DNA of 64,000 nt from Variovorax gossypii (GTDB taxonomy: Bacteria; Pseudomonadota; Gammaproteobacteria; Burkholderiales; Burkholderiaceae_C), in NCBI RefSeq assembly GCF_003965815.1, contig NZ_RXOE01000004.1, forward strand, positions 248,001 through 312,000. Reading direction: 5' to 3'. Positions 1 to 8,277 of the stretch are shown piece by piece (positions within the stretch are counted from its first letter, which is position 1; every line of letters starts with the position of its first letter). The position numbers were made by a program, and so were the translations under genes. The notes under the pieces are model-generated. The model made no database searches. It was not told the DNA's origin and saw nothing but the letters and a program-made list of their open reading frames with translations.

Positions 1-495
1 GCACACGCGGCGCGCGTGCGGTCCGCGCAGGTCCTGCGCCGCGACCTCGATGCGCTCCTCGCGCAGGTAGCGAAGCACGAAGTCGGCGTTGCGGTCGCCG
101 ATGTTCAGCGTGGTCATGTTGGCCAGCACCGCGCCGCCGCCGAACACCTTGGCGCGCAGCCGCTCGCGACGCGCGCCGGCGCGAACCAGCTCGCGGATCA
201 GCACGTCCATGGCGTAGGTGCCGTAGCGCATCGATTCGGCGGCATCGCGCGCGGCGCCTCCCGCCCCCGATTCGCCGTCGTCGGGCAGCATGAAGTGGTT
301 CATGCCGGCCACGCCGGCTTCCCTGTCGTGCAGGCAGGCGGCCACGCACGAGCCCAGCACCGTGCTCAGCACGGTGTTGCTCGAGGTCACGTAATACTCC
401 GAGGGCAGCAGCTTCACGGCCATGAGGCCGACGTCGCGGTCGAAGTAGTGATGGCTGGCCACCGATTCGGGTGCCGCCGCGTTCGGGGCCGTCAT
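1..495 (-). CDS. cheD: Chemoreceptor glutamine deamidase CheD (3' end beyond window)
   Basis: CheD deamidates receptor glutamines in the methylation helices and tunes adaptation. The 165 visible codons run off the left edge without a stop, so the C-terminus is missing. The frame reads MTAPNAAAPESVASHHYFDRDVG and then the family signature GSCVAAC, which holds the catalytic cysteine (about residue 44), followed by AGMNHFML with the catalytic histidine. A later glycine-rich VFGGGAVL and NIGDRN segment is also typical. The start ATG overlaps the cheR stop (ATGA), so the two are probably translationally coupled. cheB, cheY and cheZ are not in the window and may lie to the left. Confidence 0.93.
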   Translation of the reverse strand, partial: MTAPNAAAPESVASHHYFDRDVGLMAVKLLPSEYYVTSSNTVLSTVLGSCVAACLHDREAGVAGMNHFMLPDDGESGAGGAARDAAESMRYGTYAMDVLIRELVRAGARRERLRAKVFGGGAVLANMTTLNIGDRNADFVLRYLREERIEVAAQDLRGPHARRVC

Positions 496-1379
496 GCGGA
501 GGCACCCGGCGCACGCGTGCGCGCCAGCTCGTACACGGTCTGGCCCAGCGGCCGGAAGGCCTGGTTGACGAGCGACGCGTTCTCGGAATGTCCCGCGAAC
601 AGCAGGCCGTCTGCCTTGAGCAGCGGCGCGAAGCGGTCGAGCACCTTCTTCTGCGTCGGCTTGTCGAAATAGATCATCACGTTGCGGCAGAAGATCGCGT
701 CCACCGGCTCCTTCACGGGCCAGCTGCTGTCGAGCAGGTTGAGCCGCGAGAACTTCACCAGCGCCGCGACCTCGGGGCGCACGCGCACCTTGCCCGCGTT
801 CGCGCCGGTGCCCTTGTTGAAGAAGCGCCGCAGCCGCTCGGGCGCGAGCCGGCGCACCTGCTCGGTGGTGAACACGCCGGTGGCGGCCTTGGCCAGCACG
901 GCGGTGTCGATGTCGGTGGCGATCACGCGCGAGGCTGCCGCCTTGTCGCCCAACGCTTCCAGCAGCGTGATGGCTATCGAATAGGGCTCCTCGCCCGTCG
1001 ACGCCGCTGCGCACCACACGGTGACCGGCTGCTTCGCCTTGCGCACGTGGTCGGCCAGCGTCGGGAAGTGATGGGCCTCGCGGAAGAACGAGGTCAGGTT
1101 GGTGGTCAGCGAGTTGATGAAGAGCTGCCACTCGTCGCCGTCCTGGCGCTGCTCGAGCCAGTCGAGGTACGAGGCGAAGTCGGGCAGCTGCAGTTCCCGC
1201 AGCCGCCGCGACAGCCGGCTGTACACCATCTGCCGCTTCTGCTCGCCCAGGGCGATGCCCGCGCGGCGGTGGATCAGGGTCCGGATGCGCGAGAAGTCGT
1301 GGTCGGTGAAATGGAACTCGGTCGTCACGGCCAGCCTGGAAGCTTGGCTTTCAATGTACATAGCGCCCACCGTTTCCAA
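492..1379 (-). CDS. cheR: Chemotaxis protein methyltransferase CheR
   Basis: CheR uses S-adenosylmethionine to methylate glutamates on chemoreceptors. The 295-residue product has the usual CheR layout: an N-terminal helical domain (about 25-100) with the LTTNLTSFFRE segment, the SAM-binding CAAASTGEEPYSIA at about 123-136, and FCRNVMIYFD near residue 230. A start at the second Met (MYIESQ, 1361) is also possible. Five receptors in this window end in a DW(T/R)EF pentapeptide that could tether this enzyme. It sits between the EAL/HDOD gene and cheD, all on the same strand. Confidence 0.95.
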   Translation of the reverse strand: METVGAMYIESQASRLAVTTEFHFTDHDFSRIRTLIHRRAGIALGEQKRQMVYSRLSRRLRELQLPDFASYLDWLEQRQDGDEWQLFINSLTTNLTSFFREAHHFPTLADHVRKAKQPVTVWCAAASTGEEPYSIAITLLEALGDKAAASRVIATDIDTAVLAKAATGVFTTEQVRRLAPERLRRFFNKGTGANAGKVRVRPEVAALVKFSRLNLLDSSWPVKEPVDAIFCRNVMIYFDKPTQKKVLDRFAPLLKADGLLFAGHSENASLVNQAFRPLGQTVYELARTRAPGASA

Positions 1380-1427
1380 TGGACCGATCAGACGCGCGAA
1401 TGCCCTGCACTTCAGGCCTCCTTCGCG

Positions 1428-2720
1428 TCATGGGCCACCCGCGGCCGGGCTGGCGTCCTGCGCCCACACCAGTGCCGACAGCTGCGCCGCGTTGACCTGC
1501 GCCGGGCTCAGGAACAGGGCTTCCGACAGGCGTGCGGCCTCTCCGTCGTCGCGCTCGCAGCTCTCGGCGAGCGCGACGAAGGGGCCGTAAAGCCCGCCAC
1601 GCGAAAGAATGGCCTGCTGCACCGCCTCGGTGAGCTGCACCTTGCGCAGCACGCCTTCCATCGAGACGCCCAGCAACTGGTCGAGCAGCGAGAACATGCC
1701 GGCCACGAAGAGGTTGTCGGCCTCGCTGGCCGGCAGCATGCCCTGCCCGACCAGCTCGACGAAGCGCCCGCGCAGGATGGCCTTCTTCATCATGTACGGC
1801 GAACCCGCCTTGTTGCTGGTGGCCAGCAACAGCGAAAGCCAGCGGTACAGCGGCGAGTAGCCGAGCATGGCCACGGCATGGCGCAGCGAATGGATCTCCA
1901 CCGCCATGCCCACGGCGGGCGAGTTGATGTAGCGCAGCAGGCGGTAGGTGAGCGCGGCGTCGTGCTTCAGTGCAGCTTCGATGACGCGCAAGTCTTCGTT
2001 GCGCTGGAGCATCTGCATCAGCTGCACGATCAGCAGCGCCTCGGGCTGCAGCGCGTCTTCGGTCTCGCGCACCGGCGGATTGCTGAACGCGCCGTCGACG
2101 AACACGCTAACGCGACGTCCGGCGCAGGCGTCGAATGCGGCCCAGTCTTCCACGCGCGAGACGATGGGCTCCACCGGAGGATGGCCCAGCTGGGCATCCT
2201 GCCGCAGCCGCAACACGGTCTCGGAATCGTGCGCGCCCACCTCGAAGTGGGTGACGATGGAGCGCAGCTCCGGGTCTTCAGGCAGCCCGGAGGCGCCGCA
2301 CAGCATGAAGCCGAAGCCCTGCTCGCGCAAGAACAGCACGATGGAGCGCAGATCGGCGTCGAGCATTTCCTCGGCACCCATGCACAGCACCACCTGCTGC
2401 GGCGGCAGCGACTGCAGGTCGCTCTGGAACAGCGCGTCGACCGTCACGTCGACGAACAGCATCTGCGAACCCAGCAGCCAACCGCCGGACCCAGGATTGA
2501 GGTGCATGGCGAGCGTGTCCGTGAGCGCCTTGACGCCCGCGGCGCCGGACGCCTCGGAACCCTCGTCCGCGGAACGCCATGCCATGCGATAGCCGATGAC
2601 GCGCCGCTGCGCGTCGAGCAGCATGGCATAGGCCACGCGGCCGTCGGCACCGGCCTCTGCATGCGCGGGTGCATCGTTGCCGGTGTCTTCGGAAGAGCGA
2701 CGGAAGAAATCAAACCGCAT
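1428..2720 (-). CDS. EAL-like/HDOD domain signalling protein
   Basis: This 430-residue protein has a degenerate EAL-like N-terminal half (about 25-190) followed by an HDOD domain (about 205-400). The HDOD part is recognisable from the run of helices around KHDAALTYRLLRYINSPA and SLRHAVAMLGYSPLYRWLSL. The catalytic EAL motifs are not visible, so c-di-GMP hydrolysis is unlikely. It more probably acts as a binding or scaffold protein. It lies between cheA (20 bp upstream) and cheR (48 bp downstream) on one strand, which suggests a chemotaxis or motility role. The exact function is unknown. Confidence 0.85.
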   Translation of the reverse strand: MRFDFFRRSSEDTGNDAPAHAEAGADGRVAYAMLLDAQRRVIGYRMAWRSADEGSEASGAAGVKALTDTLAMHLNPGSGGWLLGSQMLFVDVTVDALFQSDLQSLPPQQVVLCMGAEEMLDADLRSIVLFLREQGFGFMLCGASGLPEDPELRSIVTHFEVGAHDSETVLRLRQDAQLGHPPVEPIVSRVEDWAAFDACAGRRVSVFVDGAFSNPPVRETEDALQPEALLIVQLMQMLQRNEDLRVIEAALKHDAALTYRLLRYINSPAVGMAVEIHSLRHAVAMLGYSPLYRWLSLLLATSNKAGSPYMMKKAILRGRFVELVGQGMLPASEADNLFVAGMFSLLDQLLGVSMEGVLRKVQLTEAVQQAILSRGGLYGPFVALAESCERDDGEAARLSEALFLSPAQVNAAQLSALVWAQDASPAAGGP

Positions 2721-2740
2721 TCAGCTGTCTCCGTCGTGTG

Positions 2741-4840
2741 TCAAAGCGCAATGGCGTCCGTCCTTCGGGCCGCGCCCGCGAGTGCGGCCGTGCTCGCGGC
2801 CTGCGCGCGCTGGATTCGCGGCATGGCGCCCACGTCGATGATGAAGGCCACGCTGCCGTCGCCGAGGATGGTCGCGGCGGAGATGCCAGGCACCTTGCGG
2901 TAGTTGGTCTCCAGGTTCTTCACCACCACCTGGTGCTGGCCCAACAGTTCGTCCACCAGCAGCGCGAAGCGGCTGTCGTCGGCCTGCACGATCACCAGGA
3001 TGCCCTGGGTGGGGTGGGTCTGCGCGCCCTCCACGTCGAACACGCGGTGCAGCTCGATCAGCGGCAGGTATTCGCCGCGCACGCGGATCACGTGGCCGTC
3101 GGCGGTGATGGAGTGCAGATGCTCCGGGAGCGGCTGCAGCGACTCGATGACGTAGCTCAGCGGCAGGATGTAGGCCTCGCTGCCCACCTTCACCGACATG
3201 CCGTTGAGGATGGCCAGCGTCAGCGGCAGCACGATGCGCGTGGTGGTGCCCTGCCCGCCGCGCGAATGGATCTCGACGTGGCCGCCCATTTCCTGGATGT
3301 TGCGCTTGACCACGTCCATGCCCACGCCGCGGCCCGAGATGTCGGTGACCTGCTCGGCGGTGGAGAAGCCGGGCGCGAAGATGAGCTGCCACACCTCCTC
3401 GTCGGGCATGGTCTCGCTGACCGGCAGGCCCTGCTGCATGGCCTTGGCGAGGATGCGTTCGCGGTTGAGGCCGGCGCCGTCGTCGCTCACCTCGATCACG
3501 ATGTTGCCGCCGTGGTGCTGCGCCGACAGCAGCAGCTGGCCGGTGGCGTCCTTGCCCTTGGCCAGGCGCACGTCGGGCGTCTCGATGCCGTGGTCGAGGC
3601 TGTTGCGCACCAGGTGCGTGAGCGGGTCGACGATGCGCTCGATCAGGCCCTTGTCGAGCTCGGTTTCCTTGCCGTAGGTGTCCAGGCGCACCTGCTTGCC
3701 GAGCTTGGCGCTCACATCGCGAATGACGCGCGGGAAGCGGCTGAACACGTAGTCCATCGGCATCATGCGGATGGACATCACCGATTCCTGCAGGTCGCGT
3801 GCATTGCGCTCCAGGTGGCCCAGGCCGCTGAGGAAGCGCTCGTAGGCCACCGGGTCGAGCATGGTCGCGGCCTGCGTGAGCATCGACTGCGTGATGACGA
3901 GCTCGCCCACGAGGTTGATGAGCTGGTCGACCTTCTCCACGTCGACGCGGATGGAGCTGGATTCCTTGGCGCCGGCCGAAGCTGCCGCGGCGGGCGCGGA
4001 GGAAGCAGCCTGCGGCTTCGACGCTTCGGCGACAACTGCCGCTGCCGCTGCTGCAGCAGCAGCAGGTTCCGGCGCAGCCACGGGCACGGGAGCTTCGACC
4101 ACGGCAGCGGCCTCTTCTGCCGCGGCGGCTGTTTCATGCGTGATGTCGATCTGCGACTCGTCGATGACGAAGCAGCAGACCGCGACGATGTCGTCGGGCG
4201 CGCAGGTGGTCTCCAGCAGCACGGTCAACTGGTCGTTGCTGCGCGTGCGCGACAGCACCTTGCCGAGGTTGGCCAGCTCGCCCGCCAGAAGATCGCATTC
4301 GCTTTCCGACAGGCGCGCGAAGCGGATGCGAAGCGCGCCGCTGCCGCCGGCTGCGACCGGCGCCGCGGGCGCGGCCACGGGTGCCGGGGCCGGAACGGGT
4401 GCGGGAGCCGGAGCGGGTGCAGTCGCCGGTGCAGGTGCCGCCGCACTGGCATCGCCGCTTTCCAGCGCGAGTTGCTGGAGCACGCCACAGATGTGCGCGA
4501 CCATGTCCGGGTCCGGCTCCTTGCCGGCCTGGTAGGCAGTGAGTTGTTCTTGCAAGGCGTCCTTCGTTTCAAGGAATGCATCGATCATTCGGCCGTTCAG
4601 GCGCAGCTGCCCATGGCGGGCGCGGTCCAGAAGCGATTCGAGGACGTGCGTGGTGTTGGTCAGGGCGGTGAAACCGAAAGTCGCGGCGCCGCCCTTGATC
4701 GAGTGCGCCGCACGGAAGATGGCGTTGAGCTGTTCGCTGTCGGGTGCCTCGACGTCGAGCTCCAGCAGCAGCTGCTCCATCTCCGCGAGCAGTTCGACGG
4801 CTTCGACGAAAAAGGCTTGGGTGAATTGACTGAGGTCCAT
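2741..4840 (-). CDS. cheA: Chemotaxis sensor histidine kinase CheA
   Basis: CheA phosphorylates CheY and CheB under control of the receptor-CheW array. All five domains are visible in 699 residues. The P1 phosphotransfer domain has AAHSIKGGA with the phospho-acceptor His46. A P2-like domain follows (about 168-235). Alanine/proline-rich linkers flank it (about 123-165 and 240-290). The P3 dimerisation helices start near VEKVDQLINLVGEL. The P4 ATPase shows the N box (LVRNSLDHGIE), G1 (VSDDGAGLN) and F/G2 boxes (GFSTAEQ, GRGVGMDVV). A CheW-like P5 domain ends the protein. It follows motB closely on the same strand. Confidence 0.97.
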   Translation of the reverse strand: MDLSQFTQAFFVEAVELLAEMEQLLLELDVEAPDSEQLNAIFRAAHSIKGGAATFGFTALTNTTHVLESLLDRARHGQLRLNGRMIDAFLETKDALQEQLTAYQAGKEPDPDMVAHICGVLQQLALESGDASAAAPAPATAPAPAPAPVPAPAPVAAPAAPVAAGGSGALRIRFARLSESECDLLAGELANLGKVLSRTRSNDQLTVLLETTCAPDDIVAVCCFVIDESQIDITHETAAAAEEAAAVVEAPVPVAAPEPAAAAAAAAAVVAEASKPQAASSAPAAAASAGAKESSSIRVDVEKVDQLINLVGELVITQSMLTQAATMLDPVAYERFLSGLGHLERNARDLQESVMSIRMMPMDYVFSRFPRVIRDVSAKLGKQVRLDTYGKETELDKGLIERIVDPLTHLVRNSLDHGIETPDVRLAKGKDATGQLLLSAQHHGGNIVIEVSDDGAGLNRERILAKAMQQGLPVSETMPDEEVWQLIFAPGFSTAEQVTDISGRGVGMDVVKRNIQEMGGHVEIHSRGGQGTTTRIVLPLTLAILNGMSVKVGSEAYILPLSYVIESLQPLPEHLHSITADGHVIRVRGEYLPLIELHRVFDVEGAQTHPTQGILVIVQADDSRFALLVDELLGQHQVVVKNLETNYRKVPGISAATILGDGSVAFIIDVGAMPRIQRAQAASTAALAGAARRTDAIAL

Positions 4841-4865
4841 CTCTTGAGCTCTTGTTGTTTTGTTG

Positions 4866-5735
4866 TTACGGCGCTTTCGCGGCCGCCTTGCCGATGCGCG
4901 TGCCGACGGGCTCGGTGCTGTTCTCGCGCTCGATGCGCTCCTGCGTGCGGTGGTTGAGCAGGATGATGCTGATGCGGCGGTTGATCGGGTTGCGCGGATC
5001 GGCCTTGTCCAGGTGCATGCTGTCGGCCAACCCGATCACGCGCAGCACCTTGCCGTCGGCCATGCCGCCTGCCACGAGCTCGCGCCGCGAGGCGTTGGCT
5101 CGGTCGGACGAGAGCTCCCAGTTGCCGTAGGAACGGTCGTTGGTGTAGACGATGGCGTCGGTGTGGCCCGACAGCGTGATCTTGTTGGGCAGGCCGTTGA
5201 GCGCGGGCGCCAGCTCGCGCAGGATGGCTCGCATGTGCGGCACCACGCGCGCGCTGGCCAGCTCGAACATGGGCCGGTTCTCGGTGTCGACGATCTGCAG
5301 GCGCAGGCCCTCGGTGGTGATGTCGATCAGGATCTGCGAGCGGAACTGCTGGAAGACGGGGCTCTTCTCGATCAGCTCGTCGAGCTTCTTCTTCATCTCG
5401 GCAAGGCGTTCGGCGTCGGCCTGTTCCTCGGCATCGGCCTGCCTGACCTCTCCCTCGACGTGCATCACGTCGGCGCCGCCTCCCGGAATCATGCTGGTGC
5501 TGAGGCTGGACTTGTCGCCGCCGCTCAGCGCCACGCGCAGCGGCATGCGGAAGTGCTCGGCAATGCCCTCGCGCTGCTTCGGGCTGGAGATCGACAGCAG
5601 CCACATCACGAGGAAGAAGGCCATCATGGCCGTCATGAAGTCGGCATAGGCAATCTTCCAGCCACCGCCATGGGCGCCGCCGTGCTTGCCCTTGTGGACG
5701 TGCTTGAAGATGACCCTGGGCTTCTCGTCGCTCAT
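4866..5735 (-). CDS. motB: Flagellar motor stator protein MotB
   Basis: MotB anchors the stator to peptidoglycan and carries the proton-binding aspartate. The start chosen is MSDEKPRVIFK; a longer frame upstream has no family resemblance and would overlap motA. Residues about 27-48 form the single membrane helix with IAYADFMTAMMAFFLVMW, where Asp32 is the conserved proton acceptor. The C-terminal half is an OmpA-like peptidoglycan-binding domain (LSGHTDAIVYTND... DRANASRREL). The 289-residue length is normal. motA is 31 bp upstream and cheA follows about 25 bp downstream, as in the classic motAB-che arrangement. Confidence 0.96.
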   Translation of the reverse strand: MSDEKPRVIFKHVHKGKHGGAHGGGWKIAYADFMTAMMAFFLVMWLLSISSPKQREGIAEHFRMPLRVALSGGDKSSLSTSMIPGGGADVMHVEGEVRQADAEEQADAERLAEMKKKLDELIEKSPVFQQFRSQILIDITTEGLRLQIVDTENRPMFELASARVVPHMRAILRELAPALNGLPNKITLSGHTDAIVYTNDRSYGNWELSSDRANASRRELVAGGMADGKVLRVIGLADSMHLDKADPRNPINRRISIILLNHRTQERIERENSTEPVGTRIGKAAAKAP

Positions 5736-5766
5736 GACATGCGTACCTGTTCGCGTGCCTGCCGCG

Positions 5767-6627
5767 TCAGCGTGCCTTGACTTCGCGGACGTGGTCGTCC
5801 AGCTCGGTGAACGAGGGGCGCTCCGTCGAGAACAGCACCTTGCGGCCGAACTCCACCGCGAGCTGCGGCGCATAGCCGTTGAGGTTGGCCAGCAGCGTGA
5901 CCTTGGCGCACTGGTAGATCTTCATGCCCTCTTCCACCTTCTGCTCGATCAGCGAGGCCAGCGGCGACACGAAGCCGTAGGCCAGCAGCACGCCGAGGAA
6001 GGTGCCGACCATGGCGTGCGCGATGAGCGCGCCCATTTCCGAGGGCGGCAGGTGGGCGGAGCCGAGCGCGTGCACCACGCCCATCACGGCCGCGACGATG
6101 CCCAGCGCGGGCAGCGCGTCGCCCACGCGCGAGAGGCTGTGGCCGGGCACTTCGGCCTCGTGGCGGATGGTCTCGATCTCGTGGTCCATCAGCGCCTCGA
6201 TCTCGTGCGCGTCGGTGTTGCCGCTGATGACAAGGCGCAGGTAGTCGCACAGGAAGACGGTGATGCCCTCGTGCGCCAGGATGTTCGGGTAGCGCGTGAA
6301 GATCTCGCTCTGGGCCGGGTCCTCGACGTCGGTCTCCAGCTTCATCATCCCTTCCTTGCGGGCCTTGGCGAGCAGCTCGTACAGCAGCGCGAGCAGGTCC
6401 ATGTAGAGCTGGCGGTTGTGCTTGGAGGTGCGCAGCAGCAGCGGCAGCTCCTTGATGGTCGCCCTGATGGTCTTGCCGTTGTTGCCCGCGATGAACGCGC
6501 CCAATGCGGAGCCGCCGATCATGAGCAGCTCGACCGGCTGGAACAGCACTCCGAAGTGGCCGCCCATGAGGCCGTAGCCGCCGAACACGGCGCCTATCAC
6601 CACGAGATATCCAACCAGAACCAGCAC
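5767..6627 (-). CDS. motA: Flagellar motor stator protein MotA
   Basis: MotA forms the five-subunit proton-driven stator ring with MotB. The 286-residue protein has four membrane helices. The first two are near residues 1-22 and 30-50 (LVLVGYLVVIGAVFGGYGLMGGH), followed by a large cytoplasmic loop with the charged segment that contacts FliG (RHEAEVPGHSL). The last two start around LPALGIVAAVMGVVHALG, which holds the conserved proline. A weak sigma-28-like element lies just upstream (6637-6663). The gene is separated from flhC by 76 bp. Confidence 0.96.
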   Translation of the reverse strand: MLVLVGYLVVIGAVFGGYGLMGGHFGVLFQPVELLMIGGSALGAFIAGNNGKTIRATIKELPLLLRTSKHNRQLYMDLLALLYELLAKARKEGMMKLETDVEDPAQSEIFTRYPNILAHEGITVFLCDYLRLVISGNTDAHEIEALMDHEIETIRHEAEVPGHSLSRVGDALPALGIVAAVMGVVHALGSAHLPPSEMGALIAHAMVGTFLGVLLAYGFVSPLASLIEQKVEEGMKIYQCAKVTLLANLNGYAPQLAVEFGRKVLFSTERPSFTELDDHVREVKAR

Positions 6628-6636
6628 GCGCTTCCC

Positions 6637-6663
6637 CTATCGCCCCTTAGAGCGTCGAATCAA
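6637..6663 (-). promoter_or_regulatory. Weak sigma-28-like promoter before motA
   Basis: The minus strand reads TTGA, 15 nt, then GGCGATAG, ten bases before the motA start codon. The consensus in this genome is TAAA/TCAA-N15-GCCGATAA/T, so the -10 has two mismatches and the -35 has one or two. motAB-che is sigma-28 dependent in enterics, which makes the match plausible. The proximity to the start codon would leave almost no leader. Confidence 0.3.
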
Positions 6664-6703
6664 CAAAGCCGGGCCCGCGGCATGCGCGGGCGGGGCACTT
6701 TTC

Positions 6704-7300
6704 CTAGACGGCGCCGCCGATGTCCATCACTGGCGTGGGCGCGATCGCCACCAGCCCGTTGCGGCGCACCTCGGCGGCCTTGCCGGGCTTGCGTGCCTTG
6801 CCCGCGCGCGAAGGCGGGCGGCACAGCACGCACACGTATCCGTTCTTGTTGTCGTGGGCATGCGCCACGAAGTGGCCGCCGCAACGGCAGCAGGTGCTCA
6901 GCTGCAGCATGTCGCTGTCGAAGAAGCGCACCATGGTCTCGGCGCGGGTGAAGTCGAGCACCACCTCGCCGCCGTTGGCCACCACCTGCTCGGTGTAGAG
7001 GCGATAGGCCTTGATGAGCGCGGGCAGTTCGTTCTCGTCCGCCTCGTCGAGCATGAAGCGGTAGATGTTGTAGAACATCGACGAGTGGATGTTGGCCAGC
7101 CACGTCATGTACCAGTCGGTCGAGAACGGCAGCAGGCCCTTGGGCGGGGAAACGCCCTTGAGTTCCTTGTACAGGCGGATCAGCCGCTCGCGGCTCAGCG
7201 CGACGGCGGCCTCCAGGAACTGCAGGCGGGCGCCGAGCCCGATCAGCTCGATCGCGAGCTGCACCTGCCGGACCTCGCCCAGGACGCTCTTGGCTGTCAC
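6704..7300 (-). CDS. flhC: Flagellar transcriptional activator FlhC
   Basis: FlhC pairs with FlhD in the master activator of class II flagellar promoters. The protein is 198 residues from a GTG start that overlaps the flhD stop (GTGA), reading MTAKSVLGEVRQVQLAIELI. A longer in-frame extension runs through flhD and is not real. The C-terminal zinc site is present as CCRCGG and CVLC, about 20 residues apart. The middle region (YKELKGVSPPKGLLPFSTDWYMTW) matches the family. Translational coupling to flhD would help keep the two subunits balanced. Confidence 0.96.
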   Translation of the reverse strand: MTAKSVLGEVRQVQLAIELIGLGARLQFLEAAVALSRERLIRLYKELKGVSPPKGLLPFSTDWYMTWLANIHSSMFYNIYRFMLDEADENELPALIKAYRLYTEQVVANGGEVVLDFTRAETMVRFFDSDMLQLSTCCRCGGHFVAHAHDNKNGYVCVLCRPPSRAGKARKPGKAAEVRRNGLVAIAPTPVMDIGGAV

Positions 7301-7695
7301 GCCGCGCTCGCTCCGCGCATCTGCGCCTGCGAATCGACCTGGGCCTGCGCCTGGCGCGCGGCCATCAGTATCGACATGTGGGCTTGCTGCAGCGCGGGCT
7401 CCTTGCCCTCGCCGACCACCGCGAACATCGGGCGGTCGTCCAGCCGGAAGCTGCACAGGAGGAAGTTGGAAGCGGCCAGCTTCACGATCTGGCTGAGCGA
7501 CATGTTCGCCAGCAGATCGGCCAGTTCGCGGCCCACGCCAAGGCGGAACATCGCCTCGGCCCGGTCCTGCTTGACCAGCTTCTGCGCCAGCAGCATATAG
7601 GCCAGATTTATCTCGCCGATTTCTCTCGAAATCACGCCGGTTGCGGTGATGTTGCAGTTTTCCACGTCTGATCCCATTTCCGATTCAAAGCTCAC
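7297..7695 (-). CDS. flhD: Flagellar transcriptional activator FlhD
   Basis: FlhD is the partner subunit of the FlhD4C2 activator. The 132-residue product shows the helical core IGEINLAYMLLAQKLVKQDRAEAMFRLGV, followed by a helix-turn-helix-like segment (ANMSLSQIVKLAASNFLLC). The start is GTG, preceded at 8 nt by AGGAG. No ATG gives a better start before the conserved core. The C-terminal tail after about residue 105 is longer and richer in Ala and Gln than in enteric FlhD. Upstream lies an AT-rich promoter region with a consensus TATAAT. Confidence 0.95.
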   Translation of the reverse strand: MSFESEMGSDVENCNITATGVISREIGEINLAYMLLAQKLVKQDRAEAMFRLGVGRELADLLANMSLSQIVKLAASNFLLCSFRLDDRPMFAVVGEGKEPALQQAHMSILMAARQAQAQVDSQAQMRGASAA

Positions 7696-7713
7696 TTCGT
7701 GCTCCTAACAATC

Positions 7714-7750
7714 GTGTATACATTATATACACAAAGTTTTACATGTTGAA
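7714..7750 (-). promoter_or_regulatory. flhDC promoter with palindrome over the -10
   Basis: On the minus strand a perfect TATAAT lies at 7722-7727, 27 bp before the flhD GTG. It is embedded in the palindrome GTGTATA-N5-TATACAC (7714-7732). The sequence 17 bp upstream (TTCAAC at 7745-7750) is a poor -35, suggesting activator dependence. A protein bound to the palindrome would cover the -10 and probably repress. The start of transcription is estimated at about 7716. Confidence 0.6.
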
Positions 7751-8001
7751 GTGTTTTGTATGACAGGAGGATAAAAAAAGTAGGAGGTGTCTGACGCGCT
7801 AGACCTGTTTCCCTAGTGAAACGTGTCGTTTACAGGTGTCAGTCTTTCCGGTAACAAATGTTTCTTGCGAAACTTTTCGAGGCCGTAATTTATTCGTGAA
7901 CAACATCGAATTAATAAATACTATGAGCGTATTTCCGTTCGATGAAAGACCGTTTTCGCGGATATTCCGATCCATGATTTCACATTGGTCCATATGGTCA
8001 A
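7733..8001. other. AT-rich intergenic regulatory region upstream of flhDC
   Basis: About 270 bp are clearly lower in G+C than everything around them and have no convincing gene. On the plus strand there are two AGGAGG-like strings (near 7768 and 7783) that lead only to a very short frame. Two small hairpins share the arms GTTTC and GAAAC: 7807-7822 with a 6-nt loop and 7860-7873 with a 4-nt loop. ACCTGT at 7803 and ACAGGT at 7832 make a third inverted pair. Binding sites for regulators of flhDC are the likely content. Confidence 0.5.
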
Positions 8002-8277
8002 TTAGTCGCCTGCGCGACCCTCCAGACCGTAGACCCAGGCCATCACCTCGGCCACCGCGAGGTACAGCTGCGGCGGGATCTGCCGATCCAGGTCGACCTG
8101 CATGAGCAGCTTCACGAGGTCGGCCGACGAGTGCACGTACAGCCCGTGCTCGCGCGCCTCGCGCATGATCGATTCGGCGACCACGCCGTAACCCTTGGCC
8201 ACGACGACGGGCGCGCGCGTCTTGTCCGCATAGGACAGGGCAACGGCGCTGCTGCGGTTGTCGAGCAACTCGTTCAT
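8002..8277 (-). CDS. FlhB-like C-terminal domain protein (FhlB/FlhX type)
   Basis: This 91-residue protein matches only the cytoplasmic C-terminal domain of the export-switch protein FlhB. The core reads APVVVAKGYGVVAESIMREAREHGLYVHSSADLVKLL and ends with LYLAVAEVMAWVYGLEG. The membrane half and the autocleaving NPTH motif of true FlhB are absent. Such stand-alone proteins can partly replace the cleaved FlhB fragment in other bacteria. Its start overlaps the stop of the neighbouring fliK-like gene (ATGA), which suggests joint action in export-specificity switching. The full-length flhB is not in the window. Confidence 0.88.
   Translation of the reverse strand: MNELLDNRSSAVALSYADKTRAPVVVAKGYGVVAESIMREAREHGLYVHSSADLVKLLMQVDLDRQIPPQLYLAVAEVMAWVYGLEGRAGD

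Noticed and set aside
2669..4957. Long plus-strand open frame opposite cheA
   Set aside because: Its product is a His/Arg/Gly-rich mirror of the CheA coding strand with no domain, whereas CheA is complete with all catalytic motifs.
7765..7815. AGGAGG strings on the plus strand suggesting a leader peptide
   Set aside because: The only frame after them is about nine codons, with poor spacing to its GTG; no downstream plus-strand gene would be controlled.
7799..7993. Possible 64-aa minus-strand gene upstream of flhD
   Set aside because: No ribosome site, no conserved features, and it covers the hairpins and AT-rich control region, which fits regulatory DNA better.
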